Origin: Aphanothece saxicola GSE-SYN-MK-01-06B
GTDB taxonomy: Bacteria > Cyanobacteriota > Cyanobacteriia > PCC-6307 > Cyanobiaceae
DNA: 64,000 bases
Assembly (NCBI GenBank): GCA_019359745.1
Contig: JAHHGT010000001.1
Location: 372,001 to 436,000 of the forward strand
Direction: 5' to 3'
Numbering within the stretch: position 1 is the stretch's first letter; each line of letters starts with the position of its first letter. Shown piece after piece: positions 27,648-36,899 of the stretch. The notes below the pieces were generated by a model, which worked only from the letters and a program-made list of their open reading frames with translations, ran no database searches and was not told the DNA's origin. A program made the position numbers and the translations under genes.

Positions 27648-28301
27648 CTACAACACCTCAATTGCCTTCCTCTTCAACTCCATCGAAATCGCTCCATACG
27701 CCTCACCGACATTCAACGGCTTGTGTCCCATGATCGCCCTGCTGACGGACATGTCGATTCCAGCCTCCCTCATTCGCTGCTTCGCATGATCCCTCAAGTC
27801 TTTGGGAGCAACTCCGATCAGCCTTGACCACGCTATTCCTGAGCCCCAGCGGCTTGTCCTCTCGTTGTAGAAGGAAGGCATGATCACGCCTGTACCCGTC
27901 CATGGCAGTTCTTGCAACTTTGGATGTAGTGGGATCTGTCTGGCTGACTGGCTGGTCTTCAGCGTCCTTGTTTCATGTGGTCGTACGTGGATCACCCCAT
28001 CCTGAATGTCCTCGAATCTCAGACCAGCCGCCTCAGCAAGCCTCATCCCGCTGTAGCGAAGCAGTTGGTAGAGGAGCCTTTGGTCGCCACTGAGCTTCAA
28101 CTCTGCAGCCGTATCAACGGGTTCGATCACAATCACTTGTTTCTGAACCACTTCTGGCTTCATCCTTTTTGTGACACCTTGCCAGATGTTCTCGGATGTC
28201 CAGTCTTCATCTATCATCACCGACCACAGTCCTGACAGATAATTGATGCGCGTAGAGTTTGTAGAGTTCGCAAGACGCTTGGAGAGTAAGTAGTCTCTCA
28301 A
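27648..28301 (-). CDS. Tyrosine recombinase, second of two, start uncertain
   Basis: The C-terminal catalytic domain shows YSGMRLAEAAGLRFEDI with the first Arg, KTSQSARQIPLH, APKDLRDHAKQRMREAG at the usual H-x-x-R box (Lys in place of His), and IMGHKPLNVGEAYG with the nucleophile Tyr. The listed start is a TTG, but the core-binding domain clearly continues upstream (KVPTFATKEQARDLRDYLLS) in an open frame. That frame overlaps the end of the first recombinase in another frame. No ATG, GTG or TTG lies in that extension near the first gene's stop. It is either translated from an unusual start, by frameshift, or truncated. It adjoins the right inner repeat. Confidence 0.75.
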   Translation of the reverse strand: MRDYLLSKRLANSTNSTRINYLSGLWSVMIDEDWTSENIWQGVTKRMKPEVVQKQVIVIEPVDTAAELKLSGDQRLLYQLLRYSGMRLAEAAGLRFEDIQDGVIHVRPHETRTLKTSQSARQIPLHPKLQELPWTGTGVIMPSFYNERTSRWGSGIAWSRLIGVAPKDLRDHAKQRMREAGIDMSVSRAIMGHKPLNVGEAYGAISMELKRKAIEVL

Positions 28302-28393
28302 GTCCCTTGCCTGCTCCTTCGTGGCGAATGTTGGAACCTTCAGTTCAGCATGATCGATAGAGGAGATCTTTACAGCACCTTCTGCAGTCTCTG

Positions 28394-29659
28394 CTACTCC
28401 AGAGACTCGAGAACTTCTCTGAGCTGCCCCATGTTCGGCAACGTATACCCCATCACGACCCGCGACATTCCAGGTACTGCATGTCGGGTGATGGCGTAGG
28501 TGATGAATGGACTGTGTCGAAGACTGAGTTGTGTTACGACCCTTCGCCGAAGATCATGGCTGTGGACTCCGTATCGTCGTGGCATTTCACCCGCCCAGGT
28601 GTCACCCCAAGTCTGCCTTGAAGGTTTGTAGGCGGCTGGCCAAATTGGCCCTGAAGGTGATCCCTTGATGCTTCCCTTCAACCCGAGGACATGCCCCCTG
28701 CATCGTGGGTGAAGAGGCACTGTTCTCTCGTCTTTCCTACCCCCCTTTAGGTGACGGAAGACTTCACCATCCCTCCACTCGACAAACCGAACGGTATTGG
28801 TCTCCAGATCGATGTCTTCCCACCTCAGGCCGTTCACCTCATTCGATCTCGCCCCGGTAAACCGCTGGAGTTGGTAGCGAAGGTCATCTGAAGCCAGCCG
28901 GTCCGCCTTGCTGAAGTCGGGAAGCTCCCTGTCTGAGTGCTCTTCTTTGATGCCCCGGCCCAGCCCATCCCAGATCCCTTGGTGCTTGACCTGTTCATGA
29001 GCGTGTCCCCAGCTCCAGAATCCGACAAAGCATTTGAGGTGATTTCGCACATATGACCCGCTGTACTTCTTACCTGTCTTTGGGCTCACCTGTTCAAGCA
29101 GGTACTCCTTGAAGGCGATTGCCTCTTTTCTGGTCAGTCCACCAAGCTGATCTGTCCCTGCCCACTTCGCAAGCCGACCGAGGTACAGATTCCAATTTGA
29201 GATGGTCGTTACTCGGGTGTGCTCTGCCTGAACCCGACGGTTGATCCAGGTCCTGAAGGGCTCATGAGCTTCTTTCCAGGCTTCATATGACCTCCAGACC
29301 CGCTGCCCCTCTTGATCCGGCTCCCCACGGTCATCGAGGTGAAGGGCGTCAATGACCAGGCCTTGGATAATGCTCTCGTGGTCCTCCGACAGCTTCTTGA
29401 TGGGATTGGCGTCAAGCATCCGCTGGATTCCCCAGAGGCGGTCTGTAGAGGCTCCTGGCAGGCTCTCCTGTCGTTGCTGATGGAACTGACGGTCATGCTC
29501 CACCTGCAAGGCCCTTGCCTCCAATTCAGCTGCCCGCCGGTTTTGTGCACAGAGTTTCTTCAGGACAGAGTGGCTGGAGTGCTGAGACCACAGATCACGT
29601 GGTACGGCGATTCGGGCGTAGAAGCCTGCCCTGCCTGATCGGGTGATGACGCTGGCCAT
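28394..29659 (-). CDS. Tyrosine recombinase (island integrase), first of two
   Basis: I choose ATG 29659 (MASVITRSGRAGFYARIAVP), because this N-terminus has the usual arm-binding-domain form; the frame stays open back to 29722. The 421 residues include a core-binding domain and a catalytic domain. Its residues lie in FTGARSNEVNGLRWEDI, VHSHDLRRRVVTQLSLR (the H-x-x-R box) and ITRHAVPGMSRVVMGYT with the likely nucleophile Tyr. It lies about 160 bp inside the right 47-bp repeat, the classical place for an integrase, and probably acts at that site in the 6S RNA gene. It is followed directly by a second recombinase in another frame. Confidence 0.85.
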   Translation of the reverse strand: MASVITRSGRAGFYARIAVPRDLWSQHSSHSVLKKLCAQNRRAAELEARALQVEHDRQFHQQRQESLPGASTDRLWGIQRMLDANPIKKLSEDHESIIQGLVIDALHLDDRGEPDQEGQRVWRSYEAWKEAHEPFRTWINRRVQAEHTRVTTISNWNLYLGRLAKWAGTDQLGGLTRKEAIAFKEYLLEQVSPKTGKKYSGSYVRNHLKCFVGFWSWGHAHEQVKHQGIWDGLGRGIKEEHSDRELPDFSKADRLASDDLRYQLQRFTGARSNEVNGLRWEDIDLETNTVRFVEWRDGEVFRHLKGGRKDERTVPLHPRCRGHVLGLKGSIKGSPSGPIWPAAYKPSRQTWGDTWAGEMPRRYGVHSHDLRRRVVTQLSLRHSPFITYAITRHAVPGMSRVVMGYTLPNMGQLREVLESLE

Positions 29660-29817
29660 GGGAGGTCTCCCCTTATTGAGCCAGGACCTGTCCAAGGTTC
29701 GTGAGGATGTCCCGTGGCACAACGAACCTCCCTGTCAGATCCAAATGTCATGACCACTCTACCCGGTAAACCGCTCTTCTGGAGTACCCGCCTTGGTCCC
29801 TGCTGGCAGTCCAAGTC

Positions 29818-29864
29818 TCCAGGTCGAACACTGGGGCAAGACGGCACGGCGGTCCACCCCTTTC
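29818..29864. repeat. Right 47-bp direct repeat (attR candidate)
   Basis: Exact copy of 7724-7770. Here no 6S 5' half precedes it, so it is the original 3' end of the RNA gene displaced by insertion. It lies 22 bp from the stop of the nitroreductase gene. Confidence 0.85.
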
Positions 29865-29886
29865 TGCATCAATCCACGGGTTCTGA

Positions 29887-30534
29887 TCAGATCGTCTCGA
29901 TCAGATCCCCCGGCGCGTAGCGCACCTTTGCGAGGGCTGCATAGCGGTCCTCGGGGTCGCGGTAGCCCGCTGCGCAGACCACGCAACTCCGGTAGGGGCT
30001 GCTCTCAAGCTCGAGAATGCTGTCGTAATCGGCGGGAGAAAAGCCTTCGATCGGGCAGGTGTCCACAGACAGCAGCGCCGCCGCCGTCAGAAAGGTGCCG
30101 AGGGCGATGTACACCTGATTGCTGGCCCAGCGATCGATCACCGCGCTGCGGGGACCATCGATCAGATCTTTTTCCATCATTCCCCGATAGGGGGCCAGTT
30201 GTTCCGGGTTCAGGCCCCTGGCGTCGGCCGTGGCCTGGATCAGCCGATCCAGATCGGCCGCCTCAATCGTGCGGCGCGCCAGAAACACCACCAGGTGGGA
30301 GCAGTCCGTGATCTGTGATTGGTCCCAGGAGTGGGGTTTCAGGGACGAACGCAGGGATGGGTCCTCGATCACAAGGAACTTCCAGGGTTGAAGCCCGTAG
30401 CTGGAAGGGCTCTGCACCAAAGCGTCCTCCAGGGCCGACCAGGTGGCTGACGGAATCCTGGCTCCGGCCTTGAAACTCTTCGTGGCGTAGCGCCAACGCA
30501 GGGCTCCGGCGAGGTCCTCAGGGGTGAAGGCCAT
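29887..30534 (-). CDS. NfsB-like nitroreductase family protein
   Basis: FMN-dependent NAD(P)H oxidoreductase of the nitroreductase fold. I prefer ATG 30534 (MAFTPEDLAGALRWRYATKS), since LxWRYATK is the conserved family opening; starts at 30558 and 30600 are possible. Further landmarks are PSSYGLQPWKFLVIEDPSLR for FMN phosphate binding, SHLVVFLARR, and a C-terminal VVCAAGYRDPEDRYA of the GY-x6-D type. At 215 residues it is the family's usual length. The natural substrate is unknown. Its stop lies just outside the island's right repeat. Confidence 0.88.
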   Translation of the reverse strand: MAFTPEDLAGALRWRYATKSFKAGARIPSATWSALEDALVQSPSSYGLQPWKFLVIEDPSLRSSLKPHSWDQSQITDCSHLVVFLARRTIEAADLDRLIQATADARGLNPEQLAPYRGMMEKDLIDGPRSAVIDRWASNQVYIALGTFLTAAALLSVDTCPIEGFSPADYDSILELESSPYRSCVVCAAGYRDPEDRYAALAKVRYAPGDLIETI

Positions 30535-30581
30535 GGGAATGGGGCTGGGGACCCGCATCATGGCGGGCTCATCCGGCAGGC

Positions 30582-31058
30582 ATGCTGGTGGAACGTCCAT
30601 GGGCCGCCGTGATCAGCGAGCTTCCGAGCTTCCAGTCGTCTTTCGAGCGTCTGCTGGCCCGTGCCCCGGGCCCCGTCTTCCCCCGTGCCCGGGCTCTTTA
30701 TCTGCAGAAGTACCCCCTGGAAGGGGAGAGCCAGAGCGAGTTCCGCACCTTTCTGCTGGAGGAGGACATCCAGGAGAGTCCGGCCGGTGCTGTACGCATC
30801 CGGGCCCTGGCCCTGGCGGTGGTGGCCTGGGGCCAACCCTGCTTCGATGCGGTGGCTGCGGCCGCCTACCTGGAGCGACGCTGGGGACTGCGGCCCCATG
30901 ATCTGCAGGAAGTGGAAGGGGTGAGCTGGTTCCGGGAGGGTGGCGCCTACGGCCGCTTCTGCACCCCGGCGGTCTACGAGCGGGTCGCCCCCACCAGCCT
31001 GCTCAGTTCGTCAGCCGATCCAGTGCCTCCTGCAGCTGATCCCGGCTCAGGCGAGTGA
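30582..31058 (+). CDS. Conserved cyanobacterial hypothetical protein
   Basis: The 158 residues are mostly helical with aromatic-rich segments (FPRARALYLQKYPLEGESQS, LRPHDLQEVEGVSWFREGGA). The composition is that of a real soluble protein, and it opens divergently from the nitroreductase gene. The last 20 residues overlap the end of the convergent DUF2103 gene by 56 bp. No domain or catalytic motif is recognised. Confidence 0.6.
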   Translation: MLVERPWAAVISELPSFQSSFERLLARAPGPVFPRARALYLQKYPLEGESQSEFRTFLLEEDIQESPAGAVRIRALALAVVAWGQPCFDAVAAAAYLERRWGLRPHDLQEVEGVSWFREGGAYGRFCTPAVYERVAPTSLLSSSADPVPPAADPGSGE

Positions 31059-31278
31059 CCACGAAGACCTCCTGAGCCGTGCTGCCTCTCCGGGCCAGCA
31101 GCTTGTGGCCACCGGTGATCGGGCTCGACACCCGCAGCCGCAGACCGATGCTGCGGCCCTTCACCCGAGAGATCACCGCCGGCGTGATCGTGTCGATGTC
31201 CGGCACGGTGGCCAGCCGCCGCAGCAGGGGGATGAGGCCCTCGACGTAGGTGCTGTGCGTGATGACAAGCCGGGCCAT
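31003..31278 (-). CDS. DUF2103 domain protein
   Basis: The 91 residues match DUF2103, a small family described as predicted metal-binding. It shows MARLVITHSTYVEGLIPLLR, the basic SRVKGRSIGLRLRVSSP and GGHKLLARRGSTAQEVFVVT. It lies 9 bp downstream of clpS on the same strand and is likely co-transcribed with it. Function is unknown. Confidence 0.8.
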   Translation of the reverse strand: MARLVITHSTYVEGLIPLLRRLATVPDIDTITPAVISRVKGRSIGLRLRVSSPITGGHKLLARRGSTAQEVFVVTRLSRDQLQEALDRLTN

Positions 31279-31287
31279 GGCCGTTCC

Positions 31288-31581
31288 TCAGCCCTGGCCG
31301 AGCGGTGCCATGGTCAGTCCCTCGGCGCTGAGCAACTGGTGATAGAGCTCCCCCTGCTCCAGGGGACCGCTCCAGACCACCGCCGATCCCTCCCCATCGA
31401 TCCGGTGGGCCAGGGTCCAGGCCTGATCGGGCTGCATGCCGGGCAGGTGCCGCACCAGGGCGTCCACCACGTGCTGGAAGGTGTTGACGTCGTCGTCAAG
31501 GACGATCACGTTCACGTTGGGATAGCGCTCCTGGAGGCGCTGCCCTGCCTGGGCGGGACTTCGGGATGGAGCGACGACCAT
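31288..31581 (-). CDS. clpS: ATP-dependent Clp protease adaptor ClpS
   Basis: ClpS hands N-degron proteins to the ClpC/ClpP machine. The 97-residue protein has a short flexible N-terminus, then VNVIVLDDDVNTFQHVVDAL with the conserved DD/DxxNTF that binds the N-terminal residue. AHRIDGEGSAVVWSGPLEQG follows. Cyanobacteria carry two ClpS forms, and the EGSAVVWSGPLEQ stretch suggests the cyanobacterial-specific one, which is inference. It precedes the DUF2103 gene; clpP lies 2.5 kb away. Confidence 0.88.
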   Translation of the reverse strand: MVVAPSRSPAQAGQRLQERYPNVNVIVLDDDVNTFQHVVDALVRHLPGMQPDQAWTLAHRIDGEGSAVVWSGPLEQGELYHQLLSAEGLTMAPLGQG

Positions 31582-31645
31582 GGGGCCTGCAGCGGCTGCC
31601 GGTCACCAGCGTAGGTAACATGCGCTCACCCTTGAATCGGGCTCG

Positions 31646-31747
31646 ATGTTGATCACCCTCGGTTGGTCCGCCCTGGCGGCCATCTTCACCTTCTCGATCG
31701 CCATGGTGGTGTGGGGCCGCAACGGTGACAACAGCATCGGTTTCTGA
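31646..31747 (+). CDS. petN: Cytochrome b6f complex subunit PetN
   Basis: A 33-residue single-helix membrane protein, [20 protein letters not shown] then [13 protein letters not shown]. The LGW start and the [11 protein letters not shown] end are the hallmark of PetN, a small subunit needed for stability of the thylakoid cytochrome b6f complex. It starts 64 bp from clpS, in the opposite direction. Its last 23 bases overlap the next small membrane gene in another frame. Confidence 0.93.
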   Translation: MLITLGWSALAAIFTFSIAMVVWGRNGDNSIGF

Positions 31748-31892
31748 TCTGGCGTTCCCCACCACCACCCTGCTGGCGGGTCTGGCCTCGGCTCTGCTCC
31801 TTTTCGTGAGCGTCGGTGTCATCTACCTGTCCACCGTTGAATGGCGTGACCGCCGCCGCCGTCGTTCCACCGAAGGCCGCCCCCGCTCCTGA
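31725..31892 (+). CDS. 55-aa membrane protein overlapping petN
   Basis: GTG 31725 opens inside the last codons of petN in another frame and encodes 55 residues. They comprise a polar start, one membrane helix (about 12-36, [20 protein letters not shown] onward) and a basic tail [13 protein letters not shown]. The helix-plus-arginine pattern obeys the positive-inside rule. The 23-bp overlap suggests translational coupling to petN. It may be a photosynthetic small subunit or assembly factor; this is inference. Confidence 0.6.
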   Translation: MTTASVSDLAFPTTTLLAGLASALLLFVSVGVIYLSTVEWRDRRRRRSTEGRPRS

Positions 31893-31988
31893 GGCCCTTG
31901 GCCGGTCCCGGTTCAGCCATGGTGGTTCGACTCGGGAATCGCGGGGGCAGCCCATCACCCACCCAGGCCGAACCCTGTCGGCGTTTGC

Positions 31989-33362
31989 ATGAGCCGTCCG
32001 TTCGATCGTCTGCGACGCTCTCTGGTGGCACCGGCTCTGCCACGGCTGCCGCTGCCCCCGCTGCCGGCCACCACGGCAACGTTGTTGCTGCTGTTGCTGC
32101 TGCCCGGCCTGGCCCTGTGGCGCTGGCCCAGGCCCAGGGCCCAGGGGCTGGAGCAGCTCATGGCGGCGAGCAGCCTGCTGCAGAGCTTTGCCGCCAGTCC
32201 GGATCGGCCTGTACCGGCCCTCTGGCGTGAGCGCTTCGGGGACGCACCGGCCACCCGGCTGTGGCGGGAGCAACGCCGCACCTGGTGGCAGTTCTGGGGG
32301 CCCCATGCCGATGGCGGGGCTTACCTGGCCGTCCAGGACAACGCCGGTGCCGGCTCCCAGCGGCCCCTGCCGGCCAATGGTCTGCGGGTGGGGAACCTGC
32401 TGGTGGTGGCGCCGGATCCCCTCTCACGGCGCCTGCTGCAGGATCAGTTACGGCCCGATCAGCGGGCCGGGCGCGGACTGTACAGCGCTTGTCTGCCCAG
32501 GCTGGAGAGCGGTCAGGGGGTGTTCTGGAACGCCTCCGGTCTCGGAGCCCTGGTGGGGCCGCTGGCCCCGCTGCTGGAGGCCTACCAGGAGGGTTGCCTT
32601 TCCCTGTCGCTGGCGTCCTCCGAGCTGCGATGGCGGGGCGAAGCCACCGACCGTGCCGCGATGGCAGGTCCGGCCCGATCCGTCAGCGCCCCCGACGGCG
32701 CGGCGACCTCCCTGCCGCCCCTGCCAACCGACCTGCTGCTGGAACTCCAGGGATCCTCGCTGGAGCAGCTGTTCCGCGGGTTGCTGTCACGGCAGCTGAT
32801 CCGGGATCCCCTGGCGGCGCGCTACGGCATTGACACCAAGGGCCTGGCCCTGCTGCGCCGTTCCCCGTTCCGTCTGCGGCTCCAACCCCAGGCCAGCGGC
32901 CCCTTCCAGGCCTCGCTGGAGCTCCAGTTGGCGGTCGGGTCCGACCGGAAGGCCTGGCGAGAGCTGCTGCTCGGCTTGGCCCGTTCCCTGCAGGCCCAGG
33001 CCCTGCAGGACGTGCCTGGCGCCAGTCCGACGTCCCAGGCCGAGGCGGCCACCTGGCGCCGGGAGGATGGCGTGGTGCTCGGCGGTTGGCGCTGGATCGG
33101 GGACAGCGGCCCCACACCCCAGCTGCTGCTGTTCCTCGGACCGGTGCCCGCCCGCTGGCAGACCATGAGCACCACTGGTGTTGAAGCACCCGGTGCAGGT
33201 TCCCTGTGGTTGCGGGTGCGCCCCCAGGGCCTGGATCAGCTGGGCCTGCTGCCCGAACCGCTGCCGGATCTGGTGCGTCGCGCTGACCAGCTGGCGATCG
33301 AGGCCTCCCCCGGCCCAGGTGGGGTCAGCTGGCTGAGGGGACGCCTTCGGGTGATCCCGTGA
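31989..33362 (+). CDS. Cyanobacterial hypothetical membrane-anchored protein
   Basis: The 457 residues begin with a basic stretch and one leucine-rich membrane helix (about 30-45), then a large soluble part. It contains WWQFWGPHADGGAYLAVQDN, SLELQLAVGSDRKAWRELLL and the end [11 protein letters not shown], a DUF3352-like arrangement of repeated alpha/beta units. That family match is tentative. The end overlaps the thf1 gene by 38 bp in a convergent arrangement. No catalytic motif is seen. Confidence 0.6.
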   Translation: MSRPFDRLRRSLVAPALPRLPLPPLPATTATLLLLLLLPGLALWRWPRPRAQGLEQLMAASSLLQSFAASPDRPVPALWRERFGDAPATRLWREQRRTWWQFWGPHADGGAYLAVQDNAGAGSQRPLPANGLRVGNLLVVAPDPLSRRLLQDQLRPDQRAGRGLYSACLPRLESGQGVFWNASGLGALVGPLAPLLEAYQEGCLSLSLASSELRWRGEATDRAAMAGPARSVSAPDGAATSLPPLPTDLLLELQGSSLEQLFRGLLSRQLIRDPLAARYGIDTKGLALLRRSPFRLRLQPQASGPFQASLELQLAVGSDRKAWRELLLGLARSLQAQALQDVPGASPTSQAEAATWRREDGVVLGGWRWIGDSGPTPQLLLFLGPVPARWQTMSTTGVEAPGAGSLWLRVRPQGLDQLGLLPEPLPDLVRRADQLAIEASPGPGGVSWLRGRLRVIP

Positions 33363-34011
33363 TCTCCTGCCGTTCGCGCCGGCGGCGCTCGGCGGCCACG
33401 GTTTCCTCCATGAGCTCGACGGCCATGGACATCTTCTCGAGGTTGCTGGCGTAGAGGGAGAGGTCCTTGTCGAGCCGGTCCCGCAGCAGGCCGATCGAGG
33501 CGCCGATGTCGTGGGCGAGCTGGCGCAGGGCCTGGGGTTCCATGGCGTCGTCGGCGAGGGCCTGCTCCAGCAAAGCGAGCAGTCCCACGGCCATCAGGCG
33601 CGAGTAGTGGAAATCCGGTCGGCGGATGCTGGCCAGGGCCGTGGCCACCGGTGTTGGTGCCCCTTCGCCCTGGGCCTCGATCCACTGACGCACGTCCTGC
33701 TGGCTATGCCGTCCCATGGCGGCCAGGGCCTCAGCGCACTGGCGGCGCAGATCAGGGCCGTCATAGCCCGAAGAGGCGCAGAGGGCCTCGAACAGGGGTC
33801 CCTTCTGGTTCTCGGGGCGGTAGCCCCGGGCGAAGCCATCGAACACCTGAACCAGACCAACGGCGAACAGGGGATCACTCTGGAAGCCCTTCTGACGGCT
33901 CAGCAGGTGGAGCTCCACCAGCAATTCGTCGACCATGCGCCGGTAGAGGGGACCGATGACATGGGGGAAGGCGCCATGGAAGGCACGTTTGCTGTCAGCG
34001 ACGGTGAGAGC
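33325..34011 (-). CDS. thf1: Thylakoid formation / photosystem II biogenesis protein Thf1 (Psb29)
   Basis: Thf1/Psb29 binds and stabilises the thylakoid FtsH complex in photosystem II repair. I choose GTG 34011 (first residues [15 protein letters not shown]), because [20 protein letters not shown] starts the conserved domain; the frame extends to 34098 without conservation. Further family segments are [35 protein letters not shown] and PEN...[12 protein letters not shown]. The C-terminal third is a charged helix. The nearby clpP and ftsH fit a shared proteostasis role, with ftsH encoding its known partner. Confidence 0.92.
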   Translation of the reverse strand, partial: ALTVADSKRAFHGAFPHVIGPLYRRMVDELLVELHLLSRQKGFQSDPLFAVGLVQVFDGFARGYRPENQKGPLFEALCASSGYDGPDLRRQCAEALAAMGRHSQQDVRQWIEAQGEGAPTPVATALASIRRPDFHYSRLMAVGLLALLEQALADDAMEPQALRQLAHDIGASIGLLRDRLDKDLSLYASNLEKMSMAVELMEETVAAERRRRERQEITGSPEGVPSAS

Positions 34012-34115
34012 AGCGCTCACGCGATTGGATTCTTCGTTGCTGCGACCATAGCGCTGCAGCCACTCAACCCGATCGGCGGCTGGGTAGGATCGTCTCAATC
34101 GCCTGTCTGGAGCCC

Positions 34116-34706
34116 ATGATCCCGATCGTCATCGAGGAGTCGGGTCGCGGTGAAAGAGCCTTCGACATCTATTCCCGCCTGCTGCGGGAGAGGATCATCT
34201 TCCTCGGGGAACCGGTGACCGCGGAGTCCGCCAACCGTGTGGTGGCCCAGCTGCTGTTTCTGGAAGCGGAAGATCCTGAGAAGGATATCTTTCTGTATGT
34301 CAATTCACCGGGAGGTTCGGTCTACGACGGCCTCGGCATCTTCGACACCATGCAGCACATCAAACCCGATGTGCAGACCGTCTGCGTGGGCCTCGCCGCC
34401 AGCATGGGAGCCTTTCTGCTCTGCGCCGGAGCCAAGGGCAAGCGCAGCAGCCTGACCCATTCGCGGATCATGATCCACCAGCCCCTCGGTGGAGCCCGCG
34501 GCCAGGCCAGCGACATCCGCATCCAGGCCGATGAGATCCTCTACCTCAAGGACAAGCTCAACCGGGAGCTGGCCAGCCGCACCGGCCGTGACCTTGAACA
34601 GATCCAGATCGACACCGACCGGGATTTCTTCATGTCTCCGGCCGAAGCGATGGCCTATGGCCTCATCGACAAAGTGATCGAAAAGCGCCCCATCCGTCCG
34701 GTCTGA
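34116..34706 (+). CDS. clpP: ATP-dependent Clp protease proteolytic subunit
   Basis: The serine peptidase forms the Clp barrel. Catalytic residues are Ser in [19 protein letters not shown], His in [12 protein letters not shown] and the later Asp in DTDRDFFM. The [20 protein letters not shown] segment is typical. At 196 residues it has the standard length. Cyanobacteria have several ClpP paralogues, and which one this is cannot be settled by eye. It diverges from thf1 and converges with ftsH, sharing a two-way terminator. Confidence 0.95.
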   Translation: MIPIVIEESGRGERAFDIYSRLLRERIIFLGEPVTAESANRVVAQLLFLEAEDPEKDIFLYVNSPGGSVYDGLGIFDTMQHIKPDVQTVCVGLAASMGAFLLCAGAKGKRSSLTHSRIMIHQPLGGARGQASDIRIQADEILYLKDKLNRELASRTGRDLEQIQIDTDRDFFMSPAEAMAYGLIDKVIEKRPIRPV

Positions 34707-34764
34707 AGCGGATGGGCTGTCTTGGCCCGTGCGTGGGTTGAATCCAACCCATTTCGTCCTCTAC

Positions 34765-34794
34765 AAAAAAAGGCCTGCACTTGCAGGCCTTTTT
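34765..34794. terminator. Bidirectional intrinsic terminator between clpP and ftsH
   Basis: A-run, GGCCTGC-ACTT-GCAGGCC hairpin and T-run between two convergent genes. It can end transcription from both sides. Confidence 0.9.
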
Positions 34795-34823
34795 CATGGC
34801 TGTGATGGCGAAGCCTCTCGGCT

Positions 34824-36800
34824 TCAGGAGGCCTCAGCTGAATCGGCGACTGCCGCTTCCTGGGGATTGGAGGAGGCCAGATCGGCAGCCGTGAGCAGGG
34901 GGGAAAAGCGATCCTTGTCGGGGATGGCGGCAAACTCCGAGACGATCAGGCGGAACTCATCGCCATCGAGACTTTCCTTCTCGATCAGCAGCTCCACCAG
35001 CCGGTCCATACAGGCGCGATGCTCGGCCACCAGCTTGACGGTGTCGACATAGCAGCTTTGCACGATGTGACGAACGGCCCCATCGATCTTGTGGGCGATG
35101 GCATCAGAAACATCACTGCGGGTCATCAGGTCGCGGCCCAGGAACACCTCCTGGTTGCCGGCCTCCAGGGACATCGGGCCCAGTTCACTCATGCCGAAGC
35201 GGGTGACCATCTGCCGGGCCATCGAGGCCACCTGCTGGATGTCACCGCCGGCTCCGGTGGTGACTTCCGAGTGGCCGAACACCACATCCTCAGCCGCCCG
35301 ACCTCCGAGGGCCCCCATGATGCGGGCCCGCAGCTGGGCCCGGCTCACCAGCATCTGCTCCTCGTCGGGAGCGAACCAGGTGAGTCCCTGGGCCTGCCCT
35401 CTGGGGATCAGGGTGACCTTCTGGACGGGGTCGTGTTGCTTGACCAGGGTGCCCACCAGAGCGTGGCCCACCTCGTGGTAAGCGATCAGGCGCTTGCTGC
35501 GGCCATCGGTCAGGGGCTTGCCCTCCATACCGGCGATGATCCGATCGACGGCGTCGTCGATCTCCGCCAGCCCGGTGGCTTCCTTGCGGCGCCGGGCCGT
35601 GAGGATCGCCGCCTCATTGAGCAGGTTGGCGAGGTCGGCGCCGGTGAACCCCGGCGTGCGGCGGGCAATCATCTCCAGGGAGACATCTTCGGCCAGTTTC
35701 TTGTTGCGGCTGTGCACCTTCAGGATCGACAGGCGACCCTTGATGTCGGGGGCATCCACTTGCACCTGGCGATCGAAACGGCCGGGACGCATCAGGGCCG
35801 AATCGAGAACATCGGGGCGGTTGGTGGCGGCAATGATGATGATGCCGCTGTTGCCCTCAAATCCATCCATCTCGGTGAGCAGCTGGTTGAGGGTCTGCTC
35901 CCGCTCATCGTTACCGCCACCGATGCCGGCACCGCGCTGGCGTCCGACGGCGTCGATCTCGTCGATGAAAATCAGGCAGGGGCTGTTCTCCTTGGCCCGC
36001 TTGAACAGATCCCGGACACGGCTGGCGCCGACACCGACGAACATCTCGACGAATTCCGAGCCCGACAGGGAGAAAAAGGGCACCCCGGCCTCGCCGGCGA
36101 TGGCCTTGGCCAGCAGGGTCTTGCCGGTGCCGGGGGGGCCCACCAGCAGAACGCCGCGGGGGATCTTGGCCCCCACGGAGGTGAAACGCTCCGGGGTCTT
36201 GAGGAAGGTGACCACTTCCTGAAGGTCTTGCTTGGCTTCCTCGACGCCGGCCACATCATCGAACTTGACACCGGTTTCGGCTTCCATGGCGAAGCGCGCC
36301 TTGGACTTGCCGAACTGCATCGCCTGACCAGGTCCACCGGGCATCCCCGAGGAGCGCCTGGCCAGGAAAATCAACGAACCGATCAGCAGCAGTGGGAACA
36401 GCAGGTTGCCCAGCAGGCCCAGGGCCGGCGGGGTCGACTTGAGGGGGTGGACATCGAAGCTGATGCCCTGGTCCTTGAGCTTGTTGATCAGCTCAGGGGC
36501 GACGCCGGGCAGATCCACCCGCAGCCGTTGCACCCGGTTGTCGAGGTCGGGATCGACCGCTTCGATCACCGCGGTGCGGCCACCGTCGTAGATGTCGACG
36601 GCCGTGACCCTGCCCGCCTCGACGTAATCCAGGAAGCGGCCATAACTCATGCGGGCCACCGCGGCATTGCGGGGCGCCGTGGTGTCACCGGTGGGCCCGG
36701 GCGCCAGCCGTCCCCCTGAACTCAGCAACTGCCAGCCCAGGAACAGGGCCACGGCGATCGGCAACAGCCACAGGGCAAGGACACGCCAGCGCTGATTCAT
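34824..36800 (-). CDS. ftsH: ATP-dependent zinc metalloprotease FtsH
   Basis: Membrane-bound AAA protease for quality control, including photosystem II D1 turnover in cyanobacteria. ATG 36800 ([20 protein letters not shown]) gives 658 residues. There are two membrane helices (about 8-24 and about 130-150) with a lumenal part between. The AAA domain has Walker [21 protein letters not shown], Walker [17 protein letters not shown] and the second region of homology. The zinc motif is HEVGH in [11 protein letters not shown]. thf1, encoding its stabiliser, is 0.8 kb away. Four cyanobacterial paralogues exist; the exact one is not determined. Confidence 0.95.
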   Translation of the reverse strand: MNQRWRVLALWLLPIAVALFLGWQLLSSGGRLAPGPTGDTTAPRNAAVARMSYGRFLDYVEAGRVTAVDIYDGGRTAVIEAVDPDLDNRVQRLRVDLPGVAPELINKLKDQGISFDVHPLKSTPPALGLLGNLLFPLLLIGSLIFLARRSSGMPGGPGQAMQFGKSKARFAMEAETGVKFDDVAGVEEAKQDLQEVVTFLKTPERFTSVGAKIPRGVLLVGPPGTGKTLLAKAIAGEAGVPFFSLSGSEFVEMFVGVGASRVRDLFKRAKENSPCLIFIDEIDAVGRQRGAGIGGGNDEREQTLNQLLTEMDGFEGNSGIIIIAATNRPDVLDSALMRPGRFDRQVQVDAPDIKGRLSILKVHSRNKKLAEDVSLEMIARRTPGFTGADLANLLNEAAILTARRRKEATGLAEIDDAVDRIIAGMEGKPLTDGRSKRLIAYHEVGHALVGTLVKQHDPVQKVTLIPRGQAQGLTWFAPDEEQMLVSRAQLRARIMGALGGRAAEDVVFGHSEVTTGAGGDIQQVASMARQMVTRFGMSELGPMSLEAGNQEVFLGRDLMTRSDVSDAIAHKIDGAVRHIVQSCYVDTVKLVAEHRACMDRLVELLIEKESLDGDEFRLIVSEFAAIPDKDRFSPLLTAADLASSNPQEAAVADSAEAS

Positions 36801-36899
36801 GGTTGTGAAGCTTTTGCACAACCTTAAGAGCGGGCGGCCCGCCTGCGGGAGCGATCCGGCGTCAAGCTTGACGTCTTGGGCGGCAGGCGTCCGCTCGGC

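Larger units (their letters stand above)
7724..29864. mobile_element. 22-kb integrative genomic island in the 3' end of the putative 6S RNA gene
   Basis: A perfect 47-bp direct repeat (7724-7770 and 29818-29864) bounds about 22.1 kb whose composition and genes differ from the flanks: lower GC, hypothetical proteins, pseudogenes and recombinases. Joining the outer flanks gives purK, 6S RNA and nitroreductase with nothing missing, as expected for insertion with restoration of the RNA 3' end. A serine recombinase lies inside the left end and two tyrosine recombinases inside the right end. A helicase-like ATPase with a repeat array may be a replication module. No capsid, conjugation or relaxase genes are visible, so autonomous transfer is not supported. 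Confidence 0.82.
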
